From JBBWZH01 sp035544115 (GTDB lineage Bacteria; Actinomycetota; Actinomycetes; Mycobacteriales; CADCTP01): a DNA stretch of 64,000 nt. Of the stretch, positions 57,727 through 64,000 are shown one piece after another. The translations under genes and the position numbers were made by a program. Each line of letters starts with the position of its first letter. Position 1 is the first letter of the stretch. The notes below the pieces were generated by a model that was not told the DNA's origin, did no database searches, and was given only the letters and a program-made list of their open reading frames with translations. The stretch is from NCBI GenBank assembly GCA_963714145.1, contig OY970235.1, positions 2,294,001 to 2,358,000 of the forward strand, written 5' to 3'.

Positions 57727-58416
57727 TCAATGCCGCCGCTCGGCGAGCGCGATCACGCGCTCGCCGGCGCCGGCCTCGCGGACGATGCGCCGTGCCCACG
57801 ACCGCCCCTTGCCGAACCGGCTCGCCAGCTGCCGTTCGGACAGCGGCGCGTCGGCCGCGATCGAGTCACGGTAGACCCGGCGGGCAAGCTCGTCGACGTC
57901 GCCGGCGATAGCTTCGGCAGGCGGACCGTCGTCGGCCGGGTCGGGTGGTACGTCCACCGGTTCGGGGTGGTCCGCTGGACCGGTCCGTGCCGGCCCTGGG
58001 ACCGCCGCGCCGGTCCGCTGGTTGGCGTGCCGGTGCAGCTGCCGCATCAGGGCGGCCAGAGCGAGTAGCGCGGCGCATGGCGGTACCGCAGCAACGAACC
58101 GGTCTGGCATGGCCGGACCGGCGTCCGCCACGTTGAAGCCCAACGAGGCACCGAACCCGACCAGCACCAGCGCCCGGGTGAACCAGTCCGGCCGCTGGTT
58201 GACGATCGACACGAACCAGCCCAGCTCGCCGACGATGACGAACAGGTCCACGGCGGCCGGCCAGGCCCATGCCTGCGGTCCGGTGAGCCGGTGCGCGCCG
58301 GCGTAGGTGTGCAGGGCTTCGTACGACAGCCATAACCCGATGCCCGTCGCGGCGGCGGTGGCAAGCGCCATCAGCCCCAACACCGCCCCGACCAGCCGGC
58401 GCGGCGGCGCGGTCAC
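57727..58416 (-). CDS. DUF2637 membrane protein with C-terminal HTH
   Basis: The 229-residue product has four membrane helices (LVGAVLGLMALATAAATGIGL and following, to about residue 125) in the DUF2637 pattern. A Pro-rich linker follows, and then a small HTH-like end (SERQLASRFGKGRSWARRIV). DUF2637 proteins are typical of actinobacterial integrative elements and plasmids, with suspected roles in transfer or spread. GTG 58416 overlaps the upstream stop. Confidence 0.72.
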   Translation of the reverse strand: MTAPPRRLVGAVLGLMALATAAATGIGLWLSYEALHTYAGAHRLTGPQAWAWPAAVDLFVIVGELGWFVSIVNQRPDWFTRALVLVGFGASLGFNVADAGPAMPDRFVAAVPPCAALLALAALMRQLHRHANQRTGAAVPGPARTGPADHPEPVDVPPDPADDGPPAEAIAGDVDELARRVYRDSIAADAPLSERQLASRFGKGRSWARRIVREAGAGERVIALAERRH

Positions 58417-58718
58417 CGAGTGGTCCAGGGTCGGTCGTTCGCCGGTCCGAAGCCCAGTTCCAGCAGCGCGTACGGCCGCGAGTCGGCGGTGAACAGCGCT
58501 TGGAGCGACCGGGCTATCGCGGTGATCTCCTCCCGCTGCTGGGCTGCCATGGCGGGGTGACGTAGCGCCAGCTGGAGCGCGCCGACGAGCAGGAACACCG
58601 AGTACGGCCCGATGAACAGCGGCGCGTCGGCGGCGGTGTGGCTGCGCTCAAGCGCGACCAGCTCGGCGACGACCGCGACGTCGTCCGCTGTCATCCCGTG
58701 ACTGTCCACAGTGGTCAC
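58413..58718 (-). CDS. provirus protein of unknown function (101 residues)
   Basis: A helical product (DDVAVVAELVALERSHTA, REEITAIARSLQALF) with a hydrophobic middle (SVFLLVGALQLAL). GTG 58718 and its stop each overlap the neighbours by GTGA. Confidence 0.55.
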   Translation of the reverse strand: MTTVDSHGMTADDVAVVAELVALERSHTAADAPLFIGPYSVFLLVGALQLALRHPAMAAQQREEITAIARSLQALFTADSRPYALLELGFGPANDRPWTTR

Positions 58719-59731
58719 GACGCTCCTTGGTGTGCAGCGCCGGCGGCGCCGGCGGCGGGTGGTGGGGGAGCGACGACCGGGGCGCACCGGGCGCAGGGTC
58801 GGCCGTCGCGAGGCGCGGTCGGTTCGTCGTGCCCGCACACCGGGCACCCGTCGCCCGGGCCGTCGAGCGCGGCCAGGGCGACGCCGGCCGCCGCCGAGCG
58901 GCACAGCGCGCAGGTGGCCGGTGAGCCGCCGGGCCGGCCGTGCCGGCACTCGCAGTCGCACCCAGGTTTCCACGGCTGGCAGCCGTCGCGGCCCTGCGGG
59001 CACGGTGCCGTGACCGGGCCGGGACTCGGCCGGGCGGTGGCGCAGTCGGTACAGCCGGCTCGTCGCCGGCGGTGCCGGCCGCAGCCGGGCGACCAGCCGG
59101 CTCGGCGCTGGTCCAGGCAGTCCGGGCAGCCCAGCCGGCGCGCCTTGTGGGCGGCGCAGCCGGGCGGCCCGGCGCCGCGCAGCGGTCGCCGCGCGTCGTC
59201 GAATCCCGGAGGATCTCCGGGGGTCTGGGGGTTCCCCCTAGGTACTTGGCAGGTCGGGGGGGCACCGCCCCCGGCTGCGGGGGGCGTCACCCCACCCCGG
59301 ACATCGGCGGCGGCCGGAGTCGGCTCGTCATCGGCGCCGGCCGCCAGTTGAGCGGCCTCGACGTCGGGCCGGATGAGGATCCGGTACCGGTTGGCCCGGC
59401 GCCCGTTCTCGCCGAACCGGCCGCCGACCAGCGTCACCAGGTGCCCGCCGAGCTCGAGCGCGCGGACCGCGCGGCGGGCGGTGCGCTCGTCGGTGCCGAC
59501 GTCGGCGGCCAGCTGTGCCATCGCCGGCCGCGCGCCGGTGCCGTCCGGGTCGGCGTAGGACGCCAGGATCATGAGCATGGCTTTCTGCGGCACCTTGCCG
59601 ACCCGGCGCGGCCGGCCGTCCTCGTCACAGGTGACGACCTGGGGTTCCAGCTGCAGCAGCCGGCAGTAGCGGATGACCCGCCACGGGTTGGACGTCCGCC
59701 GTGCCCGTGGCGAGCCGGCCGGCGCCGTCAC
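58715..59731 (-). CDS. winged-helix Rep-like protein with C-terminal Cys clusters
   Basis: From GTG 59731 (overlapping the upstream stop) the 338-residue protein has an N-terminal winged helix (about 15-140; AMLMILASYADPDGTGARPAMAQLAADVGTDERTARRAVRAL type). This is the layout of phage/plasmid replication-initiation proteins of the O/DnaD-like HTH group. A Pro-rich linker follows, then at least four CxxC-type clusters (GCPDC, GCTDC, CDCEC, CPVCG) that should bind zinc. It is the most likely replication protein of the element; no polymerase is present. Confidence 0.65.
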   Translation of the reverse strand: MTAPAGSPRARRTSNPWRVIRYCRLLQLEPQVVTCDEDGRPRRVGKVPQKAMLMILASYADPDGTGARPAMAQLAADVGTDERTARRAVRALELGGHLVTLVGGRFGENGRRANRYRILIRPDVEAAQLAAGADDEPTPAAADVRGGVTPPAAGGGAPPTCQVPRGNPQTPGDPPGFDDARRPLRGAGPPGCAAHKARRLGCPDCLDQRRAGWSPGCGRHRRRRAGCTDCATARPSPGPVTAPCPQGRDGCQPWKPGCDCECRHGRPGGSPATCALCRSAAAGVALAALDGPGDGCPVCGHDEPTAPRDGRPCARCAPVVAPPPPAAGAAGAAHQGAS

Positions 59732-60057
59732 GGCGAGCCGCCCGGCAGCTCCTGGTCCGGCCGGGCGTGCCGCCCGACGCCGGCCGGCTCCGGGCCGCCG
59801 GGGCACTGGAACCAGACCGTGCCGAGACCGGCCGTGGTGCCGTGCGCGGCATGCACGTTGCCGTAGCCGCAGTGCCGGCGCACCACCGGCCGGCCCTCCG
59901 GGACGCTGGAGTCCGGCTCTGGCGCCGCGGCGGTGAGGCGGCGCACGTCGGCCGCCAGCCGGGCATGCCGGCGGGCGAAGGTGGCCCCGGCGACCAGGCA
60001 GAGCGCGAGGAGCACCAGTTGCAGCACGAGGTTCAGGGCTGCCAGCACCGTCATCAT
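59728..60057 (-). CDS. single-span provirus protein (109 residues)
   Basis: An N-terminal membrane helix (VLAALNLVLQLVLLALCLVAG) is followed by a soluble tail with an HCGYGN/FQCPGG pair that may bind zinc. ATG 60057 overlaps the upstream stop. Confidence 0.6.
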   Translation of the reverse strand: MMTVLAALNLVLQLVLLALCLVAGATFARRHARLAADVRRLTAAAPEPDSSVPEGRPVVRRHCGYGNVHAAHGTTAGLGTVWFQCPGGPEPAGVGRHARPDQELPGGSP

Positions 60058-60263
60058 CGGCGACCCGCCGGCGCGGGCTGGCCGGCGATGTGCCCGGCGG
60101 CCAGCAGCTCGGCCAGCACGTTGCCGGCGCAGCTGCCGCTGCAGCACGGCAGCACCCGGCCGGGGGAGAGCAGCCAGACCCACCGCCCGGCCGCCATCAC
60201 CCCCGCCACCGGCGCGTTGCAGCCGGTACAGCGCAACTCCAGCCCGTGCCCGATGCCGGTCAT
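60054..60263 (-). CDS. small Cys-rich provirus protein (69 residues)
   Basis: The CTGC...PCCSGSC pattern suggests a zinc-binding fold. The plan resembles the protein at 57016-57240. ATG 60263 overlaps the upstream stop by ATGA. Confidence 0.6.
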   Translation of the reverse strand: MTGIGHGLELRCTGCNAPVAGVMAAGRWVWLLSPGRVLPCCSGSCAGNVLAELLAAGHIAGQPAPAGRR

Positions 60264-61357
60264 GTCGCCTCGACCGGGCGGGTGGTGACGCGCACGCTGT
60301 ACGCCAGCTCGTCGCCCAGGGCGGCGGTCAGTTCGGCCGCCCGGCCGGCGTGCCAGCGGGCCGCCGCGTCGTCCGTGCCGGCGGCCAGCAGCCGGGCGGA
60401 CTCCTCGGCGTGCGCGAACCGCTCCCACCAGCGCTCCACCGCGGCGGCGGCGTCCTGGTCGGCGTCCGGGTCCGGGCCGTACCAGGTCACCACCTGGTGC
60501 TCCTGCTCCTGGCACCACCGGTCTGGGTCCTCAGCACCGTCCGACCATCCCCGGGAGGCCCCGGAACGGCTGTCGCAGTCCAGGCAGTGGTAGCCGGTCA
60601 TCCACTCCCATGGCTGGCCCTCGCCGGGCACGGTCTCGCCGGCTGCTGGGTGCGGCCGGTCCAGCAGCGCGGCGCCGCCGGCGACGTCGGACGCCGCGTT
60701 GGCCAGTTCGTGCGGTTCCAGTGGCCGCTGACCGGCCGCCGCGAGGCTGCGCGCCCATGCCCGCAGGCAGGTGGCCGCCACCGTTGCGTCCTCGTATTCC
60801 GTTACCGGAACCGGTCCCTGCGGGTCCGGTTGCGGGTTGTGCGGCGTGTCGCAGGGAGTACTCGGCCGCGGGGCCGGGCCGTCGACGCGGACGGCGATCC
60901 CGTCGGCGCCGCCGCGCTCGACCAGCTCGGCGGCCTCGTGCAGCCCGTCCAGGTACCAGCTGCGGTACAGGTAGCGGGGCCGGTCCTGGTCCGGCTGCGC
61001 CTCCCACGCAGCGTCTTGCCGGTCGTGCATCTGCCAGAGCAGCTCGGCCAGCCGCAGCCGCTCGGCGGCGGCGGCCTGCGCGGCGCCGGACGCGATGCCG
61101 GCGGCGCGTGTTCGGTACAGCCACGACAGCACCGGCACGACCGAGTCGTGGTCCCAGCCGGCCAGCCATCCGACGATGCGCCGGTCGAACGCGCCGAGCG
61201 GGATCCCGTCCAGTGCCCGCCGCAGCTCGTCCGCCGCGTCGGTCTGGCCCAGGACGCGGTGCCCGAGCGCGAGGTAGACCTCGGTGCCCGGGCTGGACTC
61301 CAGCGGCCCGGCCGGCAGCCACGCAGGGGGAGCCGGCAGGGTGGTGGGTTCGCTCAC
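60260..61357 (-). CDS. provirus protein of unknown function (365 residues)
   Basis: A soluble, mostly helical, acidic protein without recognised motifs. Notable are a central CLDCDSRSG segment and Trp-rich stretches (AWEAQPDQDRPRYLYRSW). GTG 61357 overlaps the upstream stop. Second gene of the right-hand operon. Confidence 0.55.
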   Translation of the reverse strand: MSEPTTLPAPPAWLPAGPLESSPGTEVYLALGHRVLGQTDAADELRRALDGIPLGAFDRRIVGWLAGWDHDSVVPVLSWLYRTRAAGIASGAAQAAAAERLRLAELLWQMHDRQDAAWEAQPDQDRPRYLYRSWYLDGLHEAAELVERGGADGIAVRVDGPAPRPSTPCDTPHNPQPDPQGPVPVTEYEDATVAATCLRAWARSLAAAGQRPLEPHELANAASDVAGGAALLDRPHPAAGETVPGEGQPWEWMTGYHCLDCDSRSGASRGWSDGAEDPDRWCQEQEHQVVTWYGPDPDADQDAAAAVERWWERFAHAEESARLLAAGTDDAAARWHAGRAAELTAALGDELAYSVRVTTRPVEAT

Positions 61358-62025
61358 CGGGCCACCGCCACGGAGTGCCGCGGCCCGGCCGCGTCGCGGG
61401 TGAACCAGTCCCCCACGCTCAGCCGGGGGAGTGGCACCTCGACCGCAACGGCGTCGGCGTCGCCGGCGTCGGGCCCGGCGTCGGCGAGCAGCTGGCGCAT
61501 GTGCTCGGAGTGCGCCCCCGCCGTGTCGGCGTCGCTGGCGGCCGGCGGGTCGGCCGGATCCGGCTCGGGCGGTGCCGGGGTGCCGGGGTCGTCGGTCGGG
61601 CGCTCGATGAGTACGGGCTCGTGCATGGTGACGGCGAGCGCGCCGTCGGCGTGGTGCAGCGTGGTCAGCCCGCGGACGGTGGAGACGTGGCGGACCAGCG
61701 GGTGACCGGTGAACACCTCGCCGACGGCCAGGTCGGCGATCAGCCGGTCCCCCGGCCGCACCTGGTGCGCGGGGACCGTCATCACCTGGGACGGCCGGCC
61801 GCTGTGGGCGCCGGTCAGCAGGTCCAGCGCGGCGCCCAGCTCGGTGACGATCTCGCGGATGTGCACGGCGGCCCTGGTCGCCGGGCCGACTTCGACCGGC
61901 AGCGTCATCGCCTTGACCAGCGAGACGACACCGGCGGTGAGCGAGCGGTACAGCTGGCTGACGAGCGCGAACTCGTCGCCATTCGGGATTTGGACAGCAG
62001 CGTTGTCGCGGCTATTCTCGGGCAC
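61354..62025 (-). CDS. first gene of the right-hand provirus operon, unknown function
   Basis: The 223-residue product has a helical N-terminal half (EFALVSQLYRSLTAGVVSLVKAM, AAVHIREIVTELGAALDLL), a beta-rich middle (PGDRLIADLAVGEVFTGHPLV) and an Asp/Pro-rich tail. GTG 62025 follows GGGAG with a 7-base spacer. All following genes to 57727 are coupled or nearly so. Confidence 0.58.
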   Translation of the reverse strand: MPENSRDNAAVQIPNGDEFALVSQLYRSLTAGVVSLVKAMTLPVEVGPATRAAVHIREIVTELGAALDLLTGAHSGRPSQVMTVPAHQVRPGDRLIADLAVGEVFTGHPLVRHVSTVRGLTTLHHADGALAVTMHEPVLIERPTDDPGTPAPPEPDPADPPAASDADTAGAHSEHMRQLLADAGPDAGDADAVAVEVPLPRLSVGDWFTRDAAGPRHSVAVAR

Positions 62026-62048
62026 GTCTGAACTCCCATTCAGACAGA

Positions 62049-62091
62049 AGAGAGCCCGCCCCGTGCCCCTAAGCGTGGGGGCGGGCTCTCT
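62049..62091 (-). terminator. hairpin just inside the right provirus end
   Basis: A 14-bp stem (AGAGAGCCCGCCCC, 62049-62062, with 62078-62091) and a 15-base loop. It lies downstream of the leftward AraC gene, so it would shield the provirus operon from host transcription entering from the right. Confidence 0.75.
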
Positions 62092-62138
62092 CGTTATTCA
62101 GGACGCGGGGGGCCGCGACGCCCGTACCCGTCTGTTCA

Positions 62139-62166
62139 GGTTGACATAATGTCGATTATCGGCGCT
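62139..62166. other. right provirus junction: complete dif-like XerCD site (attR)
   Basis: GGTTGACATAA (62139-62149), centre TGTCGA (62150-62155) and TTATCGGCGCT (62156-62166) have the 11-6-11 layout of dif. Read on the other strand, the arms match the E. coli XerC arm GGTGCGCATAA at 7 and the XerD arm TTATGTTAAAT at 8 of 11 positions, including the inner ATAA/TTAT of both. The XerC-type arm overlaps the last codons and TAA stop of the AraC gene, so this side is chromosomal. Confidence 0.62.
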
Positions 62167-62638
62167 GTTCGGAGAGGGGTGCGGGGAGGGGGTCGGCTGC
62201 GGGTTCGGGGGCAGCCGGCGCTTCTCGTCTCCTGACCGGTCTGGTGACCTGTTTCGCCACGCACGATGGCATTCCCGCTGTCGCCCGGGCGGCCTGGCGA
62301 CGGTAGGTGCTCGGCGGCATGCCGACCAGTTCGGTGAAACGGGTGCTGAAGGTGCCCAGCGACGAGCACCCGACCGCGAAACAGACGTCGGTGACGCTGA
62401 GGTCGCCGCGGCGCAGCAGGGCCATCGCGCGCTCGATCCGCCGGGTCATCAGGTAGCCGTATGGCGACTCGCCGTAGGCGAGCCGGAACTCGCGGCTGAG
62501 GTGCCCGGCCGACATGTGCGCGCCGCGGGCGAGCGCCTCGACGTCCAGCGGCTGCGCGTACTCCCGGTCGATCCGGTCCCGGACGCGGCGCAGCCGGGCG
62601 AGGTCGCTCAGGCGCTGCGCCGCCGCGGGTCTGGTCAC
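62156..62638 (-). CDS. AraC-family transcriptional regulator
   Basis: The 160-residue product is mainly the AraC double HTH (about 20-120): LDVEALARGAHMSAGHLSREFRLAYGESPYGYL, then TDVCFAVGCSSLGTFSTRFTELVGMPPSTYRR. There is no ligand-binding N-terminal domain. Members of this short group often precede a glyoxalase/VOC-family gene that they control; here the provirus junction follows at once. GTG 62638 is the start. The TAA stop lies within the XerC arm of the dif-like site. Confidence 0.82.
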   Translation of the reverse strand: MTRPAAAQRLSDLARLRRVRDRIDREYAQPLDVEALARGAHMSAGHLSREFRLAYGESPYGYLMTRRIERAMALLRRGDLSVTDVCFAVGCSSLGTFSTRFTELVGMPPSTYRRQAARATAGMPSCVAKQVTRPVRRREAPAAPEPAADPLPAPLSEQRR

Positions 62639-62708
62639 CTGCGAAATCGTGCCACATTGCCGGGGCCGGCGGTCGAACGCCGGCCGGTGGCCGGGACGTG
62701 CGACCGCA

Positions 62709-62747
62709 CCGCACCGCTCCGCGGCAGCCGGCCACGGAGCGGTGCGG
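62709..62747 (-). terminator. terminator after the chitosanase gene
   Basis: A 13-bp stem (CCGCACCGCTCCG, 62709-62721, with 62735-62747) and a 13-base loop lie six bases downstream of the leftward chitosanase stop. Confidence 0.8.
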
Positions 62748-62753
62748 TCGTGG

Positions 62754-63830
62754 TCAGTTGTTGTCGATGAACTGCCGGGCCAACTGCTCGCCGAGGGTCA
62801 CCGCGGCGCTGTGGCTCTCGATCGGCGAGACCCGGGCGCCGGAGAACACGATGTACGTGACCCCGGAGTCGGTGCCGCCGGTGGACGGGTCCGGGTCGAT
62901 GCCGAGCGTGTTCGCCGTCGAGTACGACGCCTCACCGATGATCTGGGTCGGCCCGGTATCGCCGACCACCGCGTACAGCAACTGGTTGTTGAAGATCACC
63001 GCGACCACCGAGCCGCCGTCGATGCCGCTGTTGCGGTAGTTCCAGATGCTGCTGCTGCTCGGCACCACGACGTACGGCAGCACGGCCGAGTTCAGCGGCC
63101 GGCCGTCGGACTGGTGGAACGCGGTGTCCGGCAGGAAGCAGCAGTCGGTGTCCTCGTTGCACTGCGTCGTCCGCTGGCCGTCGCAGTCGATGTCCATGTC
63201 GGCCTTCCAGAAGACCGCGCCGTTCTTGCCGCAGACCGCGATCGTCGCCGAGGTCTCCTCGTCGGTCCGGTACCTGCCGTTCGAGATCTGGCTGCAGCTG
63301 GTCACCTTGGCCAGCAGTTCGGCCGCGGTGGGCGCTCCCCCGCCACTCCCCCCGCTGGTGGTCACCGTGACCTTGTCGAAGTCCGGCCCGTTCCCGCTGG
63401 GGTTGCCGAACTTCAGCGTGTTGCTGCCGGCCCGCAGGGTGACCGTGACGCTCTTGCTGCCGGGCGTGGACCAGTCGGCGGTGCTGCCGAAGCTGATCGA
63501 CGTGACCGCGCCGCCGTTGACGCTCAACTGCGCGGTGCGTGCGGTCGTCCCGCCGTTGACGAACCCGATCGCCACGGTCGCGCTGCCGGCCGCCGCGGCA
63601 GTGACCCCGTTGAACTGCAGGGTGCCGCCGTTGCCAACGAAGCGCACCTTCCGGGCGCCGGAGCAGCCGGTGCAGGCGCCGGCCGCGGCGCCGCCAGCGA
63701 GCGTGTTCGCGCTCGCCTCGGCCTCGTAGGAGGCGGTCGCGGCGCTGGCGGTGGAGGATTCGAGCAGCGGCACGACGACGGTCGAGGCCACCATCAGGCC
63801 AGCGGCGAGAAACAGTGTCAGTCTTCGCAT
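62754..63830 (-). CDS. secreted chitosanase, CBM plus GH75 domain
   Basis: The 358-residue protein has a signal peptide (about 1-31, ending ASA). A beta-sandwich carbohydrate-binding module of CBM35/CBM6 type (about 33-160; ANTLAGGAAAGACTGCSG...) follows, then a Gly/Ser linker and a GH75 catalytic domain (about 172-358). The GH75 part has the DMDIDCDGQ acidic motif and IIGEASY, the region of the second acid. GH75 endo-chitosanases cleave chitosan. Several cysteines (CNEDTDCCF) suggest disulphides. It is outside the provirus. Confidence 0.85.
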   Translation of the reverse strand: MRRLTLFLAAGLMVASTVVVPLLESSTASAATASYEAEASANTLAGGAAAGACTGCSGARKVRFVGNGGTLQFNGVTAAAAGSATVAIGFVNGGTTARTAQLSVNGGAVTSISFGSTADWSTPGSKSVTVTLRAGSNTLKFGNPSGNGPDFDKVTVTTSGGSGGGAPTAAELLAKVTSCSQISNGRYRTDEETSATIAVCGKNGAVFWKADMDIDCDGQRTTQCNEDTDCCFLPDTAFHQSDGRPLNSAVLPYVVVPSSSSIWNYRNSGIDGGSVVAVIFNNQLLYAVVGDTGPTQIIGEASYSTANTLGIDPDPSTGGTDSGVTYIVFSGARVSPIESHSAAVTLGEQLARQFIDNN

Positions 63831-64000
63831 TGATCCGACCTCTCTGACGGAATTAAGGCTGGTCTACACCGATTGCCCGGCGTGGACCATCCGCCATATG
63901 GGTCAGATACGAAACAACCATCGGATCTCTGTTGTCGCAGACCGGTGAGCCGAGGGCCTACCGGGACGACGCGGGACCGGCGATCAGCGGCGGGGTGGCG
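63831..64000. promoter_or_regulatory. upstream region of the chitosanase gene
   Basis: This 170-base, relatively AT-rich interval contains the chitosanase promoter. AT-rich stretches such as GAATTAAGG near 63850 and CATATGGGTCAGATACGAAA near 63895 stand out, but no unambiguous -35/-10 pair or operator can be assigned. Confidence 0.4.

Larger units (their letters stand above)
45165..62152. mobile_element. tectivirus-like double-jelly-roll provirus, about 17 kb, at a dif-like site
   Basis: The block is bounded by the direct repeat TTGACATAATGT. Its genes are small, packed with 1-4 base overlaps and include a probable double-jelly-roll capsid protein, P9-like ATPase, transglycosylase, endolysin-like protein, about ten single-span membrane proteins, spike-like proteins, a Rep-like protein and RHH/XRE regulators. 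This is the gene set and approximate size of tectiviruses. No tyrosine or serine recombinase, transposase or DNA polymerase is visible. Integration by host XerCD is inferred from the dif-like junctions. Three transcription blocks are seen: a leftward right-hand operon (62.0-57.7 kb), a leftward packaging/virion set (54.4-46.0 kb) and a short rightward spike set (54.4-55.7 kb). Confidence 0.75.

Overview
The window is high-GC DNA with strongly G/C-biased third codon positions, frequent GTG starts and many overlapping GTGA/ATGA gene junctions, so it comes from an actinomycete. Two AfsR/SARP-type TPR regulators, a giant WXG100-like protein next to a YbaB-like gene, DUF2637 and CsbD proteins and a GH75 chitosanase fit a filamentous Micromonosporaceae-type (Actinoplanes-like) host. 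This is an inference from gene content; there is no rRNA or tRNA in the window. A dif-like XerCD site near 62.15 kb, if real, implies a circular chromosome with the window lying at the replication terminus.

Chromosomal part, 1-45.1 kb. From 1 to 12.7 kb lies a type VII-secretion-style cluster: a Gly/Pro-rich protein cut by the window edge, a YbaB/EbfC-like protein, a WXG100-like protein and a 3603-residue protein with a CpnT-like N-terminus. Two large SARP/NB-ARC/TPR regulators follow (13.1-16.0 and 22.5-25.6 kb). Between them are a DUF4239 membrane protein, a ClpX-type zinc finger protein, a tandem Fn3 protein, two duplicated secreted ricin-type lectins and a recQ gene whose frame is broken by about twelve shifts, all in the same direction. 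From 25.6 to 32.1 kb come a PrmC-like methyltransferase, a zf-UBP protein, a Na+/H+ antiporter, a response-regulator/FAD-oxidoreductase fusion coupled to a cNMP-sensor histidine kinase, and a CsbD stress protein with a clear terminator. From 32.3 to 45.1 kb come an SDR protein, a PfkB kinase, a Pro-rich membrane protein, the ADGG-repeat peptide/JmjC oxygenase/thioredoxin-like ferredoxin operon, a CBM48-like protein, two DUF202 proteins, a DHA2 transporter, an O-methyltransferase, a lipoprotein and an AHSA1-ArsR-AHSA1 operon.

Provirus, about 45.17-62.15 kb. A 17-kb block of small, tightly overlapping genes is flanked by a 12-bp direct repeat, TTGACATAATGT. It encodes a probable double-jelly-roll major capsid protein, a P9/A32-like packaging ATPase (in two overlapping frames), a membrane-anchored lytic transglycosylase, an endolysin-like glycosidase, about ten one-span membrane proteins, beta-rich spike-like proteins, a winged-helix Rep-like protein, DUF2637 and RHH/XRE regulators. 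This is the content of a tectivirus-like, internal-membrane virus. No integrase or DNA polymerase is visible. The flanking repeats are the XerD arms of dif-like sites (11-6-11 layout), so the simplest model is integration at the chromosomal dif site by host XerCD. Beyond the right junction are an AraC regulator whose stop codon lies in the XerC arm, and a secreted CBM/GH75 chitosanase.

Three things stand out: the double-jelly-roll provirus at a dif-like site without its own recombinase; the short peptide carrying about 13 ADGG repeats, two bases ahead of a JmjC (cupin_4) hydroxylase and a ferredoxin, which looks like a post-translational modification system; and the recQ gene with twelve same-direction frame shifts but otherwise intact coding sequence.
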